The position numbers and the translations under genes are program-made. DNA of 64,000 nucleotides from the NCBI GenBank assembly GCA_009929695.1, contig RZZW01000001.1:124001-188000 (forward strand), written 5' to 3'. This DNA comes from Clostridia bacterium (GTDB lineage Bacteria > Bacillota > Clostridia > Oscillospirales > Ruminococcaceae). The notes below the pieces were generated by a model, which saw only the letters and a program-made list of their open reading frames with translations, was not told where the DNA came from and searched no databases. Positions 16,422-25,178 of the stretch are shown here, in pieces. Each line of letters opens with the position of its first letter. The first letter of the stretch is position 1.

Positions 16422-17531
16422 TTAGTTGAGGATTGTTTTTTCTGTTTCTGGGTCGAACAGGTGAAGTTTGGCTGTGTTGAGAGCTACCTTTACCTGGCTG
16501 CCACTGCGGGCTGTGCTTGTGGGGGCTACGCGGGCTGTCATTTTGTTGCCCTTGTAGAGGAGGTACAGGTAAATCTCGCTGCCCATCAGCTCGCTGACTT
16601 CAACGTCTGCCATGATGGTTGCGTTGCCGTGCTTCTCGATGAACTCTTCGTCGTCCTTGATGTCCTCAGGACGGATGCCTGCTTTGATGGCTTTGCCAAC
16701 ATAAGCTTCAAGCTCCGGTGTGATTTTGGACGGGTTGATAAGAAGCTTATCGCCGCCGAGATCAGCATAGTAGTTTGTGCCTTCTTTGACAAGTGTTGCG
16801 TCGAGAAGGTTCATTTGCGGGCTGCCGATAAAGCCTGCGACGAACATGTTGCAGGGGTAATCGTACAGGTTTTGCGGTGTATCGACCTGCTGTACAAGAC
16901 CGTCTTTCATAACAACGATGCGGTCGCCCATTGTCATAGCTTCTGTCTGGTCATGTGTAACATAGATAAATGTTGTGCCGAGCTTCTGATGAAGCTTGAT
17001 AATCTCTGTACGCATGGCTGTACGCAGCTTAGCGTCAAGGTTTGAAAGAGGCTCGTCAAGAAGGAAGACAGCCGGATTGCGAACCATTGCGCGTCCCAGC
17101 GCAACACGCTGACGCTGACCGCCTGAAAGAGCCTTCGGCTTACGGTCAAGCAAATGCTCGATGTCAAGCACGCGAGCTGCTTCATGGACAAGCTTGTCGA
17201 TTTCGTCCTTCGGTGTTTTGCGAAGCTCAAGACCGAAAGCCATGTTTTTGTAAACTGTCATATGAGGATAAAGAGCATAGTTCTGGAAAACCATCGCTAT
17301 GTCGCGATCCTTCGGGGGAACATCGTTCACAAGGCGGTCGCCGATATAAAGCTCGCCCTTTGTGATTTCTTCAAGACCTGCGATCATGCGCAGTGTTGTC
17401 GATTTACCGCAGCCTGACGGGCCGACGAAGATGATAAACTCTTTGTCCTCGATTTCAAGGTTGAAATCAGAAACGGCTGTGACGTTGCCTGAGTAAACTT
17501 TGTAGATGTGACGCAAACTAATACTTGCCAT
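16422..17531 (-). CDS. Sugar ABC transporter ATP-binding protein (UgpC/MsmK/MalK family)
   Basis: A 369-residue ABC ATPase: Walker A GPSGCGKST (38-46), Q-loop VFQNYALYPHMTV, signature LSGGQRQR (~135), Walker B VFLLDEPLSNLD, switch His in YVTHDQTEAM. C-terminal TOBE domain from ~235 (IKAGIRPEDI). No permease or binding-protein gene is near, so it likely is the shared ATPase energising several carbohydrate importers, as MsmK does in Firmicutes. ACGGAGGT lies upstream of ATG. A strong terminator closes the transcript. Confidence 0.95.
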   Translation of the reverse strand: MASISLRHIYKVYSGNVTAVSDFNLEIEDKEFIIFVGPSGCGKSTTLRMIAGLEEITKGELYIGDRLVNDVPPKDRDIAMVFQNYALYPHMTVYKNMAFGLELRKTPKDEIDKLVHEAARVLDIEHLLDRKPKALSGGQRQRVALGRAMVRNPAVFLLDEPLSNLDAKLRTAMRTEIIKLHQKLGTTFIYVTHDQTEAMTMGDRIVVMKDGLVQQVDTPQNLYDYPCNMFVAGFIGSPQMNLLDATLVKEGTNYYADLGGDKLLINPSKITPELEAYVGKAIKAGIRPEDIKDDEEFIEKHGNATIMADVEVSELMGSEIYLYLLYKGNKMTARVAPTSTARSGSQVKVALNTAKLHLFDPETEKTILN

Positions 17532-17661
17532 TGGAAACTACCTCCGTTATAATGTAATTGTAAATTATTGCTTATGTGTTGTGGGTTTTTGCCTCTGTAT
17601 ATATAATAACAGCACTAAAAGCACTTTTAAATAGTAAAATATTGATATGAGGTGGCGAATT

Positions 17662-18474
17662 TTGATATTTGACGAAAAAAGTCTGTGCACGGCGGTTGAC
17701 TGCCTTGACATTCAGGGTGAAACGGCTGCTTTTAATATAAAGGAATGCGCACTTGCGGCTGTGCTTGTGTCGTCGGGGCGGGCTTCGGCGGCGCAGGGGG
17801 ATAATTCGGCTTTGCTCTCGGCGGGCGGCATAGCGCTTTTGAGTAGCGGCGGGCAGATATCGCCCGAAAGCGGCAGCCATGTGCTATGCGTGTGCCTCGA
17901 CGGCGCGGCGGCAAAATGCGCGGCGGCGAAGCTTTGTGAAAATAACAATCAGCTTCCGTTTGTGACGGACGGCGGCGCGTGCCCGATGTCGGCGCAGCTT
18001 ATGGACGAGGTGCGCGCGTGCTTTGAAAGCGGCGTGCGGCTTTCGCAGGCGGCGTTTGCGCTTTTGTGCGAGCTTGCGAATGCGGGCTCGTCGGCGCACG
18101 CAGTGTCGGGGCTTGTGGCGGACGCCGTCGCCGCGATACGCCACAGCTACGCGGGGCTGTACGGCGTTGAGGAACTTAGCGCGCAGCTTGGCGTTAGCAA
18201 AAGCCACTTGGTGCGCACATTTTCGGCTGAAATGGGCATATCGCCGGGGCGGTATCTCACAAGCGTGCGGCTTGCCGAGGCGCAGCGGCTTTTGTCACAC
18301 CGCGAATATACGCTTGAAGTAATCGCGACGCTCTGCGGCTTTTCGGGCGCAAATTATCTTTGCAAGGTGTTTAAAAAAGAGACGGGCTTATCCCCTGCCA
18401 CCTACCGCGAAAAGTACCGTGCAAGCGTCGACATGCCGCAAAGGAGTGAAGCTGAAGACATATTATTTGTATAA
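17662..18474 (+). CDS. AraC family transcriptional regulator
   Basis: A ~270-residue regulator. Residues ~1-165 are a poorly conserved effector domain, Ala/Cys-rich; the last ~100 residues hold two AraC helix-turn-helix units (GVEELSAQLGVSKSHLVRTF and EVIATLCGFSGANYLCKVFK, then GLSPATYREKYR). GAGGTGG sits 5 nt before an in-frame TTG at 17662, which I prefer; the ATG at 17647 overlaps the RBS. It is divergent from the sugar ATPase and precedes nagB, so a role in sugar or amino-sugar uptake is possible but unproven. Confidence 0.85.
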   Translation: MIFDEKSLCTAVDCLDIQGETAAFNIKECALAAVLVSSGRASAAQGDNSALLSAGGIALLSSGGQISPESGSHVLCVCLDGAAAKCAAAKLCENNNQLPFVTDGGACPMSAQLMDEVRACFESGVRLSQAAFALLCELANAGSSAHAVSGLVADAVAAIRHSYAGLYGVEELSAQLGVSKSHLVRTFSAEMGISPGRYLTSVRLAEAQRLLSHREYTLEVIATLCGFSGANYLCKVFKKETGLSPATYREKYRASVDMPQRSEAEDILFV

Positions 18475-18600
18475 TTAGCTAATATTGTACAGAAAGATTG
18501 GGTTTTTTGGGCGTTTCGCCACTTTCACTTTTGTCGATTTTAGTCTATTATAGATAGAAGGTTATGTTCTTGCATAAAGGACAGTTAGGAGAGTTTGGAT

Positions 18601-19338
18601 ATGAAGGTAATTGTAACAAAGAGCTACGAGGAAAGCTGCGCAGCGGCAGCGGAAATTTTTAAAGAGCTTTTGCAGTCAAAGCCGAACGCAAAGCTTGGGC
18701 TTGCGACAGGCGGCACGCCGATACCTCTTTACAAAAAGCTTGTTGAGATGAACAAGGCGGGCGAGATTGATTTCTCAAAGGTGCACACAGTAAACCTCGA
18801 CGAATACTGCGGAATACCCGGCACGCACGACCAGAGCTACCGCTATTTCATGAACACAAACCTGTTTGACCACATCAACATCGACAAGGCAAACACGTTT
18901 GTCGCAAACGGCATGGGCGACTTTGAGGCGAATGCCGAGGAGCTTGAGCGCATGGTTTACGAGGGCGGCACAGCGGATATTCAGCTTCTTGGAATTGGCA
19001 ATAACGGACATATCGCATTTAACGAAGCGAGCGACAAGCTTTTTGCGACAGCGCACACAGAAAAGCTGACAGAGAGCACCATCGCCGCAAACGCACGCTT
19101 CTTTGCAAGCGCCGACGAAGTGCCAAAAACGGCTATCACAATGGGCATGGCTGACATTTTGGCAGCAAAAAAGGTTGTGCTTATCGCCACAGGCAAGGCG
19201 AAAAAGGACGCTATTCACGGGCTTATTGTGGACAACATCATCACAACGCAAAACCCGTCCACAATGCTTAAAATGCACAGCGACGTCGTTGTAATCATCG
19301 ACGAGGAGCTTGCTAAAGAATCGGGATACACAATATAA
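18601..19338 (+). CDS. nagB: Glucosamine-6-phosphate deaminase
   Basis: A 245-residue NagB: LGLATGGTPIPLYKKLVE near the N terminus, TVNLDEYCGI, QLLGIGNNGHIAFNE with the catalytic Asp/His region, and AITMGMADILAAKKV. It converts glucosamine 6-phosphate to fructose 6-phosphate and ammonia, feeding amino sugars to glycolysis. The length is the usual short Firmicute form without the allosteric tail of E. coli. ATG at 18601 is preferred over TTG two codons upstream. nagA is not in the window. Confidence 0.96.
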   Translation: MKVIVTKSYEESCAAAAEIFKELLQSKPNAKLGLATGGTPIPLYKKLVEMNKAGEIDFSKVHTVNLDEYCGIPGTHDQSYRYFMNTNLFDHINIDKANTFVANGMGDFEANAEELERMVYEGGTADIQLLGIGNNGHIAFNEASDKLFATAHTEKLTESTIAANARFFASADEVPKTAITMGMADILAAKKVVLIATGKAKKDAIHGLIVDNIITTQNPSTMLKMHSDVVVIIDEELAKESGYTI

Positions 19339-19427
19339 AATAAGAAATAAGAGCGAAGAAAGAAACAGTAAGGTTACGGCAAGCCGTCACTTCTACATTT
19401 TTCTTTCTTCTTTCTTATTTCTTCTTT
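19338..19427. repeat. Purine-arm palindromic element, copy 3
   Basis: Starts at the nagB stop codon. Arms AAATAAGAAATAAGAGCGAA onward (19338-19365) and the complement (TTTCTTTCTTCTTTCTTATT within 19400-19427) enclose an inner hairpin GTTACGGCAAGCCGTCAC. Likely terminates nagB before the feo promoter. Confidence 0.75.
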
Positions 19428-19435
19428 GTTTTGTA

Positions 19436-19463
19436 TTGCAAAAACTCATTTTTGTACTATAAT
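19436..19463 (+). promoter_or_regulatory. Promoter of the feoA-feoB operon
   Basis: TTGCAA (19436-19441), 16-nt spacer, TATAAT (19458-19463), 34 nt upstream of feoA. The start point would fall inside the adjoining palindrome GTTAGCTAAC. Confidence 0.75.
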
Positions 19464-19482
19464 TAGTGTTAGCTAACTTTTA
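19463..19482 (+). promoter_or_regulatory. Candidate DtxR/IdeR-type iron box over the feo start site
   Basis: TTAGTGTTAGCTAACTTTTA holds the perfect 10-bp palindrome GTTAGCTAAC (19468-19477). It resembles the DtxR consensus, in which TTAGG and CCTAA half-sites flank GTTAGCCTAAC-like sequence. Position immediately downstream of -10 fits Fe-dependent repression. Confidence 0.5.
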
Positions 19483-19497
19483 TAAGGGGACTTTTGA

Positions 19498-19731
19498 ATG
19501 ACACTTGATAAAATGCCTATCGGGCAAAAGGCTAAAATTATTTCTGTCGGCGGCGAGGGCGCTTTGCGGCGGCGTTTACTCGATATGGGGCTAACGCCGC
19601 GCACGGAGATTTCTGTGCGCAAAATAGCGCCGATGGGCGACCCTATTGAGATACATCTGCGCGGGTATGAGCTGACTTTGCGGATTGACGACGCGCAGAA
19701 AATCGAGCTTGAGGACGGTGAAAACGAATGA
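19498..19731 (+). CDS. feoA: Ferrous iron transport protein A
   Basis: A 77-residue SH3-like cytoplasmic protein. GQKAKIISVGGEGALRRRLLDMGLTPRTEISV and GDPIEIHLRGYELTLRIDDAQKI are the standard FeoA pattern. It assists FeoB in Fe(II) uptake. AAGGGGAC precedes ATG. The stop overlaps the feoB start by 4 nt (ATGA), so the pair is translationally coupled. Confidence 0.95.
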   Translation: MTLDKMPIGQKAKIISVGGEGALRRRLLDMGLTPRTEISVRKIAPMGDPIEIHLRGYELTLRIDDAQKIELEDGENE

Positions 19732-21812
19732 TTTTTGCGCTTGCGGGCAACCAAAACTGCGGCAAAACAACGCTTTTCAATCAGCTTACAGGCTCTAATC
19801 AGCACGTGGGCAATTTCCCGGGCGTCACCGTTGACAAAAAAGAGGGCATTATACGCAATCACCACGCGGGCGAGCACCGCCACGGCCCGCGAAGCTGGGG
19901 GCACAGACGCGAGCACAAGCACGACGCACACGAGGCAAGGCACGAGCCGGCGACAGTCGTCGATTTACCCGGCATATATTCCCTCTCGCCATACACAAGC
20001 GAGGAGATTGTCACGCGCCAATTTCTTATTGACGAAAAGCCCGACGGCATTATAAATATAGTTGACGCAATGAACATCGAGCGCAATTTATACCTCACGA
20101 TGCAGCTTATCGAGCTGAATATCCCGATGGTTATCGCGCTCAATATGATGGACGAAATGCGCTCAAACGGCAATACGGTTGACGTAAACAAGCTTGAAAC
20201 CGAGCTTGGCGTGCCTGTTGTGCCTATTTCCGCCGCGAAGGACGAGGGCATCGACGAGCTTATTGAGCACGCGCTTAGAGCCGTTGAGAATAAGGAATAT
20301 CCAAAGCGGCAGGACTTTTGCTCGGGCGCTGTGCATCGCTGCATACACTCGATAGCGCATCTTATTGAGGATCACGCCGAGGCCGTAGGCGTGCCGCCGC
20401 GCTTTGCCGCGACGAAGCTTGTCGAGGGTGACGAGCCGATGCAAAAGCGACTTAAGCTGACAGAAAATGAAATTGAACTGCTCGGACACAGCGTCACCGA
20501 GATGGAAAACGAGCTTAAAACTGACCGCGAAGCCGCGCTTGCCGACATGCGCTACGCGTTTATTGAAAAGCTGTGCGCGCAGACAGTCGTGAAAAAGGGC
20601 GAGAGCCGCGAGCACGCGCGAAGCGTCGCGATTGACAAGCTTTTGACAGGCAAATACACGGCGATACCTGTGTTTTTGCTCATAATGTTGATGATTTTTT
20701 GGCTGACATTTAGCGTTATAGGCACTTTTTTGAGCAATTTGCTTTCAATTGGCATTGAGGCATTCACGTCGCTTGTGTCGGCGGGGTTGACGGCATATGG
20801 CATAAACTCTGTTGTGCACTCGCTTATAATCGACGGCGTTTTTGCGGGCGTGGGCAGTGTTTTAAGCTTTTTGCCGATAATCGTCACGCTGTTTTTCTTC
20901 CTCTCGATACTTGAGGACACAGGCTACATGGCGCGCGTAGCGTTTGTTATGGACAAGCTGCTGCGCAAAATAGGGCTTTCGGGGCGCAGCTTTGTGCCTA
21001 TGCTGATAGGCTTTGGGTGCAGCGTGCCCGCAATAATGGCGACGCGCACGCTGTCGAGTGACCGCGACCGCAAGATGACTATTTTGCTCACGCCATTCAT
21101 GTCGTGCAGCGCAAAGCTGCCGATTTACGCGGTGTTTTCGGCGGCGTTTTTTCCGCAAAACAGCGCGCTTTGCATGATAATTCTCTATATTTCCGGCATG
21201 GTTTTAGGAATAATCGTGGCGCTTTTGATGAAAAATACACTGTATCGCGGCAAGCCTGTGCCGTTTGTTATGGAGCTGCCAAACTACCGCCTGCCGAGCC
21301 CAAAAAGCGTTGCAATGCTGCTTTGGGACAAGGCGAAGGACTTTTTGACGCGCGCGTTCACGGTAATTTTTGCCGCGACGATAGTCATTTGGTTTTTGCA
21401 GACATTCGATATACGGCTAAACGTCGTCACAAGCTCCGAAACGAGCATACTTGCGCTCATCGGCAAGGCAATTTCGCCTGTGCTCGCGCCGCTCGGCTTT
21501 GCTGACTGGCGCATTTCAACGGCGCTAATAACAGGCTTCACAGCAAAGGAAGCCGTCGTGAGCACGCTCGGCGTGCTGCTTGGCACAAACGTAGCAAGCC
21601 TCGGCAGTGCGCTTACAACGCTGTTCACACCACTTTCAGCGGCATCATTTTTGGCGTTCACTCTGCTTTATACGCCGTGCGTCGCGGCTATCGCGGCAGT
21701 AAAGCGCGAAATGAACAGCGGCTTCGCAGCGTTTTGGGTAGCGCTCTTCCAAACCGCCTTCGCATGGGTCATAGCGTGCCTTGTCTATCAAATAGGGTCG
21801 CTTATATTTTGA
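19728..21812 (+). CDS. feoB: Ferrous iron transport protein B with His-rich G-domain insert
   Basis: A 694-residue Fe(II) transporter. The G domain has G1 GNQNCGKTT (7-15), switch NFPGVTVDKKEG, G3 DLPGIYSLSPY, G4 NMMD and G5 ISA. The membrane part from ~305 carries GCSVPAIMATRTL and SCSAKLPIYAVF, the Gate-type motifs. Between switch I and G3 there is an unusual insertion of about 30 residues (~45-76) with nine or so His (NHHAGEHRHGPRSWGHRREH). The family usually has about 10 residues there. The insert could bind metal and gate GTPase activity; this is inference. Confidence 0.96.
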   Translation: MIFALAGNQNCGKTTLFNQLTGSNQHVGNFPGVTVDKKEGIIRNHHAGEHRHGPRSWGHRREHKHDAHEARHEPATVVDLPGIYSLSPYTSEEIVTRQFLIDEKPDGIINIVDAMNIERNLYLTMQLIELNIPMVIALNMMDEMRSNGNTVDVNKLETELGVPVVPISAAKDEGIDELIEHALRAVENKEYPKRQDFCSGAVHRCIHSIAHLIEDHAEAVGVPPRFAATKLVEGDEPMQKRLKLTENEIELLGHSVTEMENELKTDREAALADMRYAFIEKLCAQTVVKKGESREHARSVAIDKLLTGKYTAIPVFLLIMLMIFWLTFSVIGTFLSNLLSIGIEAFTSLVSAGLTAYGINSVVHSLIIDGVFAGVGSVLSFLPIIVTLFFFLSILEDTGYMARVAFVMDKLLRKIGLSGRSFVPMLIGFGCSVPAIMATRTLSSDRDRKMTILLTPFMSCSAKLPIYAVFSAAFFPQNSALCMIILYISGMVLGIIVALLMKNTLYRGKPVPFVMELPNYRLPSPKSVAMLLWDKAKDFLTRAFTVIFAATIVIWFLQTFDIRLNVVTSSETSILALIGKAISPVLAPLGFADWRISTALITGFTAKEAVVSTLGVLLGTNVASLGSALTTLFTPLSAASFLAFTLLYTPCVAAIAAVKREMNSGFAAFWVALFQTAFAWVIACLVYQIGSLIF

Positions 21813-21818
21813 GGTTTT

Positions 21819-21971
21819 ATGAAAATTTTAGATTTTATACTGATCGCTATAATTGCGTCTTGTTTTATACTTGCTGTATATAAATCAGTGTCTAATGCAC
21901 GAAAAGGAAAGTGCTGCGGGAACTGCTCGCAATGTGGGAAAAGCTGCAACAAAATGAAAAATGAAAAGTAA
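21819..21971 (+). CDS. FeoB-associated Cys-rich membrane protein
   Basis: A 50-residue protein beginning 6 nt after feoB: one transmembrane helix (LDFILIAIIASCFILAVY) followed by a Cys cluster CCGNCSQCGKSC. This is the FeoB_associated family seen downstream of feoB in Clostridia and Bacteroidetes, suspected to handle Fe(II). GAGGT precedes ATG. The last six codons (KMKNEK) and the stop lie in the first arm of a dispersed repeat, so the original tail has probably been replaced. Confidence 0.88.
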   Translation: MKILDFILIAIIASCFILAVYKSVSNARKGKCCGNCSQCGKSCNKMKNEK

Positions 21972-22116
21972 AGAATGAAAAATTAAGGAGTGACGTTGCG
22001 GCGTCACATTTAAATGGTAACGCACAATCCATAAAGCGTGCACATAACTATTTAAATGTGATTGCGAAGCAATCACTCTTTAATTTTTCACTTTTCATTC
22101 TTCATTTCTTCATTTT
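21953..22116. repeat. Purine-arm cloverleaf element, copy 4
   Basis: Outer arms (AAAATGAAAAATGAAAAGTA from 21951 and complementary TTTTTCACTTTTCATTCTTC near 22083-22103) enclose inner hairpins GTGACGTTGCGGCGTCAC, an ATTTAAAT-bounded stem (22008-22057) and GTGATTGCGAAGCAATCAC. It lies between the convergent feo operon and PBP gene and overlaps the 3' end of the feo-associated gene; the PBP stop adjoins its far end. Confidence 0.8.
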
Positions 22117-24476
22117 TAAGCCACATGCAGTGGGCATGCCGCCGGAAGTGCGTTTTGTTTGTAGTAGCCCTCTTTTGTATTGGGGCATGCGTCGGTTGCG
22201 TAGCCGCCGGACTGGGTACAGTAGCGGGCTTTTACGACTGTTGTATCTGTGGGGAAGTACTTAGTTTCAAGCCCTTGCTGTGCGCGCTGCATGACGTATT
22301 TCCATGCGCTTGTGGGGGCGTGTGTGCCGCCGTAGGTATTTAGCGCGAAGCTTGAATCGTAGCCGTACCATGTGGCGGTGCAGTAATACGGCGTTAAGCC
22401 GATAAACCAGAAGTCCTTATTATCGGACGTTGTGCCTGTTTTGCCTATGCTGTCCATCTCGCCCGAGACGGAGTAGCCCGCGGCTGTGCCGTTGCCCTCC
22501 ATTACACCGCGCAAAAGGCGGTTCATGATATACGCGGTGTCGGCGTCGAGCACCTGCTTTGTCTCAACATCGGTGGCGATAAGCTCCGTGCCGTTACCGA
22601 GCTGTATGCTTGTGAAGCTGTGCAGCGTTGAATGTGCGCCGCCGTTGCCGAACATCATGTATGCGCCCGCCATTTCATACGGAGTTATGCCGTAGGTTGA
22701 CGAGCCGAGTATCATCGGCCCCGCCGCCTTATCCTTCGGGATAAAGCTTGTGATGTCGAGCATTTTTGTTGTGAATTTATAGATATTCGACACGCCCGCA
22801 CGCTCGCCAACGCGCACCGCGATTGTGTTTATGCTCTCGGCAAGCGCGTCCGCGACGAGGATATCCTCATTTGAATATGTTTTGCTGAAGTTTGCGGGCC
22901 AGTCCTTCATTTCGCCTGTTGTCTCGTCCTCCATTTGACGCACTGGCGCGTCGAGGAACGGTGATGACCAGTTTGCCTTGTTGTTTTGAATTGCGAGCGC
23001 ATACGCGCCGACGGGCTTCATTGTGCTGCCGACCTGACGCACCGCGTCTGTGCCACGGTTAAAGCCGCGGCTGACCTCTTTTTCGCCTATGCCGCCGACG
23101 ACCGCCTTTAGCGCGCCTGTGTAGTCTATCGTGACCATAGCCGCCTGCGGAGTTTCGGTGACATTTTCGGTGACGACGTTTCCGTTTTCATCGGTTTTCT
23201 TTGTGCCGTCCTCGTTATAGACGACTGCTGTGGTTTTAACGCCGGGCTGTGGGAAGAATTGGCTGCCGTTTTCCATTGCTTTTTCCATGACAGACTGCAA
23301 GTTTTCGTCGACTGTCGAGTATACGCGCAGGCCGCCGTTGTATAAAAGATTAGTTGTCTCGGCGCGGTTTAAGCCGTATTTGTCGGTGAGCGCGTCGGAC
23401 ACATCCTCGATGACCTTATCTGTGAAATAGCTTGTCAGCTCTGTTTCGGGCACATCGACCAAGCCCTCGCTTGTCACGACAGGCTCGGCGCTCGCGGCGT
23501 TGTAATCGTCCTCGGTGATATAGCCCTGCTGCCACATTTCGTAAAGAATGTAATTGCGGCGTGTGAGGTTGTTATCGGGATGAACCACAGGGTCATAGCG
23601 ATATGGATTTTTGGTGATTGCCGCGATGGACGCGCACTCGGCAAGCGTAAGCTCGCTGACGCTTTTATTAAAGCATTTTATGCTTGCCGCCTGCACGCCT
23701 GCGGTGTTGCCCGTGAAGCTTATTACGTTTAAATATGCCTCTAAGATTTTGTCCTTTTCATATGTGCTGTCGAGCTTTAAAGCACGGTAAATTTCGCGAA
23801 TTTTGCGAAGGTACCCGTCTAGCCCGCCCGCGTCGTCGTCGCGCGTGAGGTTTTTTATAAGCTGCTGGTCAATTGTTGATGCGCCTTGTTTTTGACCGTC
23901 TGCTCCGCCTATATAGCTGCCTGAAATTTTGTAGACAACCTCGTTTAAAATAGCAAAAATAGTCCTGCGCCACGACACGCCGCTGTGCTTATAAAAATCC
24001 TTGTCCTCAACGGCGATGAACGCCTGTTTTAAATAGTCGGGAATATCGCCAAAGCTGACCCACACCTTTTGCTGTGTGGCTTCAAGGCGGGTGTATTCCT
24101 GCCACTCTCCGGTATCCGTCTGTGCATAGATTATTGTTGCGTCCTTATGCGGAAGCTGCTCTAAATCGAGCCAGAGAAAATCGTTTTGCGTCGCACCGTT
24201 TACATAAAATGCAGTCGCTGTGCCCGCCATTAAGGTGAGGCAAATAAGCACCGTCAACGCCGTCGTTAAAATTCTGCGCAGAAGAGGGTGCTTTTTGTGC
24301 GGCTTATTTTTACGCGTAAGCTTTGGCAGCTTAAACTCTTTTTTAGGATTATTTTGCGGCGCGGCTTCATTTGCCTGTGGTTGCGCCTTTTTTATTTTTG
24401 GCTTTACGCCGTTTTGTGCGTCGAGATAGCTTTGCGGCAGCCTTATTTGGCGTCCGCCGTCCTGCGGTGGCAGCAC
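22116..24476 (-). CDS. Class A penicillin-binding protein (transglycosylase/transpeptidase)
   Basis: A 786-residue bifunctional peptidoglycan synthase. A Pro/Gln/Lys-rich cytoplasmic tail (1-70) precedes one transmembrane helix (~71-92). The GT51 domain has EDKDFYKHSGVS with the catalytic Glu, then QGASTIDQQLIKNL. The transpeptidase has SxxK GSTMKPVGAY, SIN (ESINTIAVR) and KTGTT (IGKTGTTSDNKDFWF). The start is GTG with GAGGGGAGG 7 nt upstream. It corresponds to PBP1a/PbpF types; which one cannot be decided. Confidence 0.94.
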   Translation of the reverse strand: MLPPQDGGRQIRLPQSYLDAQNGVKPKIKKAQPQANEAAPQNNPKKEFKLPKLTRKNKPHKKHPLLRRILTTALTVLICLTLMAGTATAFYVNGATQNDFLWLDLEQLPHKDATIIYAQTDTGEWQEYTRLEATQQKVWVSFGDIPDYLKQAFIAVEDKDFYKHSGVSWRRTIFAILNEVVYKISGSYIGGADGQKQGASTIDQQLIKNLTRDDDAGGLDGYLRKIREIYRALKLDSTYEKDKILEAYLNVISFTGNTAGVQAASIKCFNKSVSELTLAECASIAAITKNPYRYDPVVHPDNNLTRRNYILYEMWQQGYITEDDYNAASAEPVVTSEGLVDVPETELTSYFTDKVIEDVSDALTDKYGLNRAETTNLLYNGGLRVYSTVDENLQSVMEKAMENGSQFFPQPGVKTTAVVYNEDGTKKTDENGNVVTENVTETPQAAMVTIDYTGALKAVVGGIGEKEVSRGFNRGTDAVRQVGSTMKPVGAYALAIQNNKANWSSPFLDAPVRQMEDETTGEMKDWPANFSKTYSNEDILVADALAESINTIAVRVGERAGVSNIYKFTTKMLDITSFIPKDKAAGPMILGSSTYGITPYEMAGAYMMFGNGGAHSTLHSFTSIQLGNGTELIATDVETKQVLDADTAYIMNRLLRGVMEGNGTAAGYSVSGEMDSIGKTGTTSDNKDFWFIGLTPYYCTATWYGYDSSFALNTYGGTHAPTSAWKYVMQRAQQGLETKYFPTDTTVVKARYCTQSGGYATDACPNTKEGYYKQNALPAACPLHVA

Positions 24477-24516
24477 TTGCAGCCCTCCCCTCTTTTAAAA
24501 TTTATGATGTGCATTT

Positions 24517-24594
24517 TGTAGGGAGCGACGCCCTCGTCGCTCCGTAATCTTTGTGTAAACCTGCGCGGGACGTCGAGGACGCCGTCCCCTACAT
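24517..24594. repeat. GTAGGG-shell palindromes upstream of the PBP gene
   Basis: TGTAGGGAGCGACGCCCTCG then TCGCTCCG (24517-24543), and CGGGACGTCGAGGACGCCGT then CCCCTACAT (24566-24594). Two different cores in opposite orientation, between PBP and DUF896. Confidence 0.82.
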
Positions 24595-24608
24595 GGACTT
24601 TAAATTTG

Positions 24609-24812
24609 TCAGTCCTTGCGCTTTAGCGGCTGCTCTTTGCCGTCGTCGTCGAGCACGCGTGCATTATCTAGCTGTGAGCGCAAATTGGCGCGCACGCCGT
24701 CTATATACTCTTTACGCAACGATGCTTGCTCGGCTTTTTCTTCATCTGTTAGCGTAGTTTCCTTACTTTTATGCGCAAGCTCGTTTATACGAGCAATTTT
24801 TTCGTCTGTCAT
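24609..24812 (-). CDS. DUF896 (YnzC-like) protein
   Basis: A 67-residue charged helical protein: MTDEKIARINELAHKSKETT, LTDEEKAEQASLRKEYI, then RANLRSQLDNARVLDD. This is the DUF896 family (B. subtilis YnzC), small helical-hairpin proteins of the Firmicutes linked to the SOS response in some species. ATG at 24812 follows GGAGG by 7 nt; the longer frame upstream is not supported. It is an isolated gene. Confidence 0.9.
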   Translation of the reverse strand: MTDEKIARINELAHKSKETTLTDEEKAEQASLRKEYIDGVRANLRSQLDNARVLDDDGKEQPLKRKD

Positions 24813-25178
24813 TTTAAGGCCTCCGTTTAATGTTAAAACAGTTAAATATATTATACCACTTTTATGTGATTTAGTAAACCACAAACAGCGGCCTGCCGTT
24901 GTGACAAGCCGCTGTTCGCTGTGTGCAAATGTGAAAGAAGAATTATATGAAAACCGCGTTAGCGGATAGTTGGTTGTCGCCGGAAGCGGGGGCCCGCTTG
25001 TGCCCGGCATTTGTCAAAATAAAGAACGCACGTTTGCGAAAGATTCCTCTCGCGGTGCTTTATACTTCTTTTGGGAACAATTAGAGTATAACCTAAAGAT
25101 GTGAACAAACTTTGAGCGCTATTTAAACACTTTGCAAAGGATATGTGTTATAATCGAAAACAATGGAGGTATTTGTAT
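24813..25178. other. Gene-free region with strong secondary structure
   Basis: About 365 nt between divergent DUF896 and queH. It holds a stem AACAGCGGC / GCCGCTGTT (24884-24916) and a compact GC-rich hairpin 24979-25008 with nested stems GCCGG/CCGGC and AAGCGGG/CCCGCTT. A possible 45-codon reading frame at 24945 has no clear RBS. It may encode a structured RNA; I do not recognise 6S, SRP, tmRNA or RNase P here. An extended -10 TGTTATAAT at about 25145 is the likely queH promoter. Confidence 0.35.

Noticed and set aside
18775..19278. 167-codon open frame antisense to nagB
   Set aside because: Cys/Val-rich shadow translation without RBS or domain; nagB is unambiguous.
24945..25083. 45-codon frame in the queH upstream region
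   Set aside because: Weak RBS, composition unlike neighbours, overlaps strong RNA-like hairpins; not enough support.
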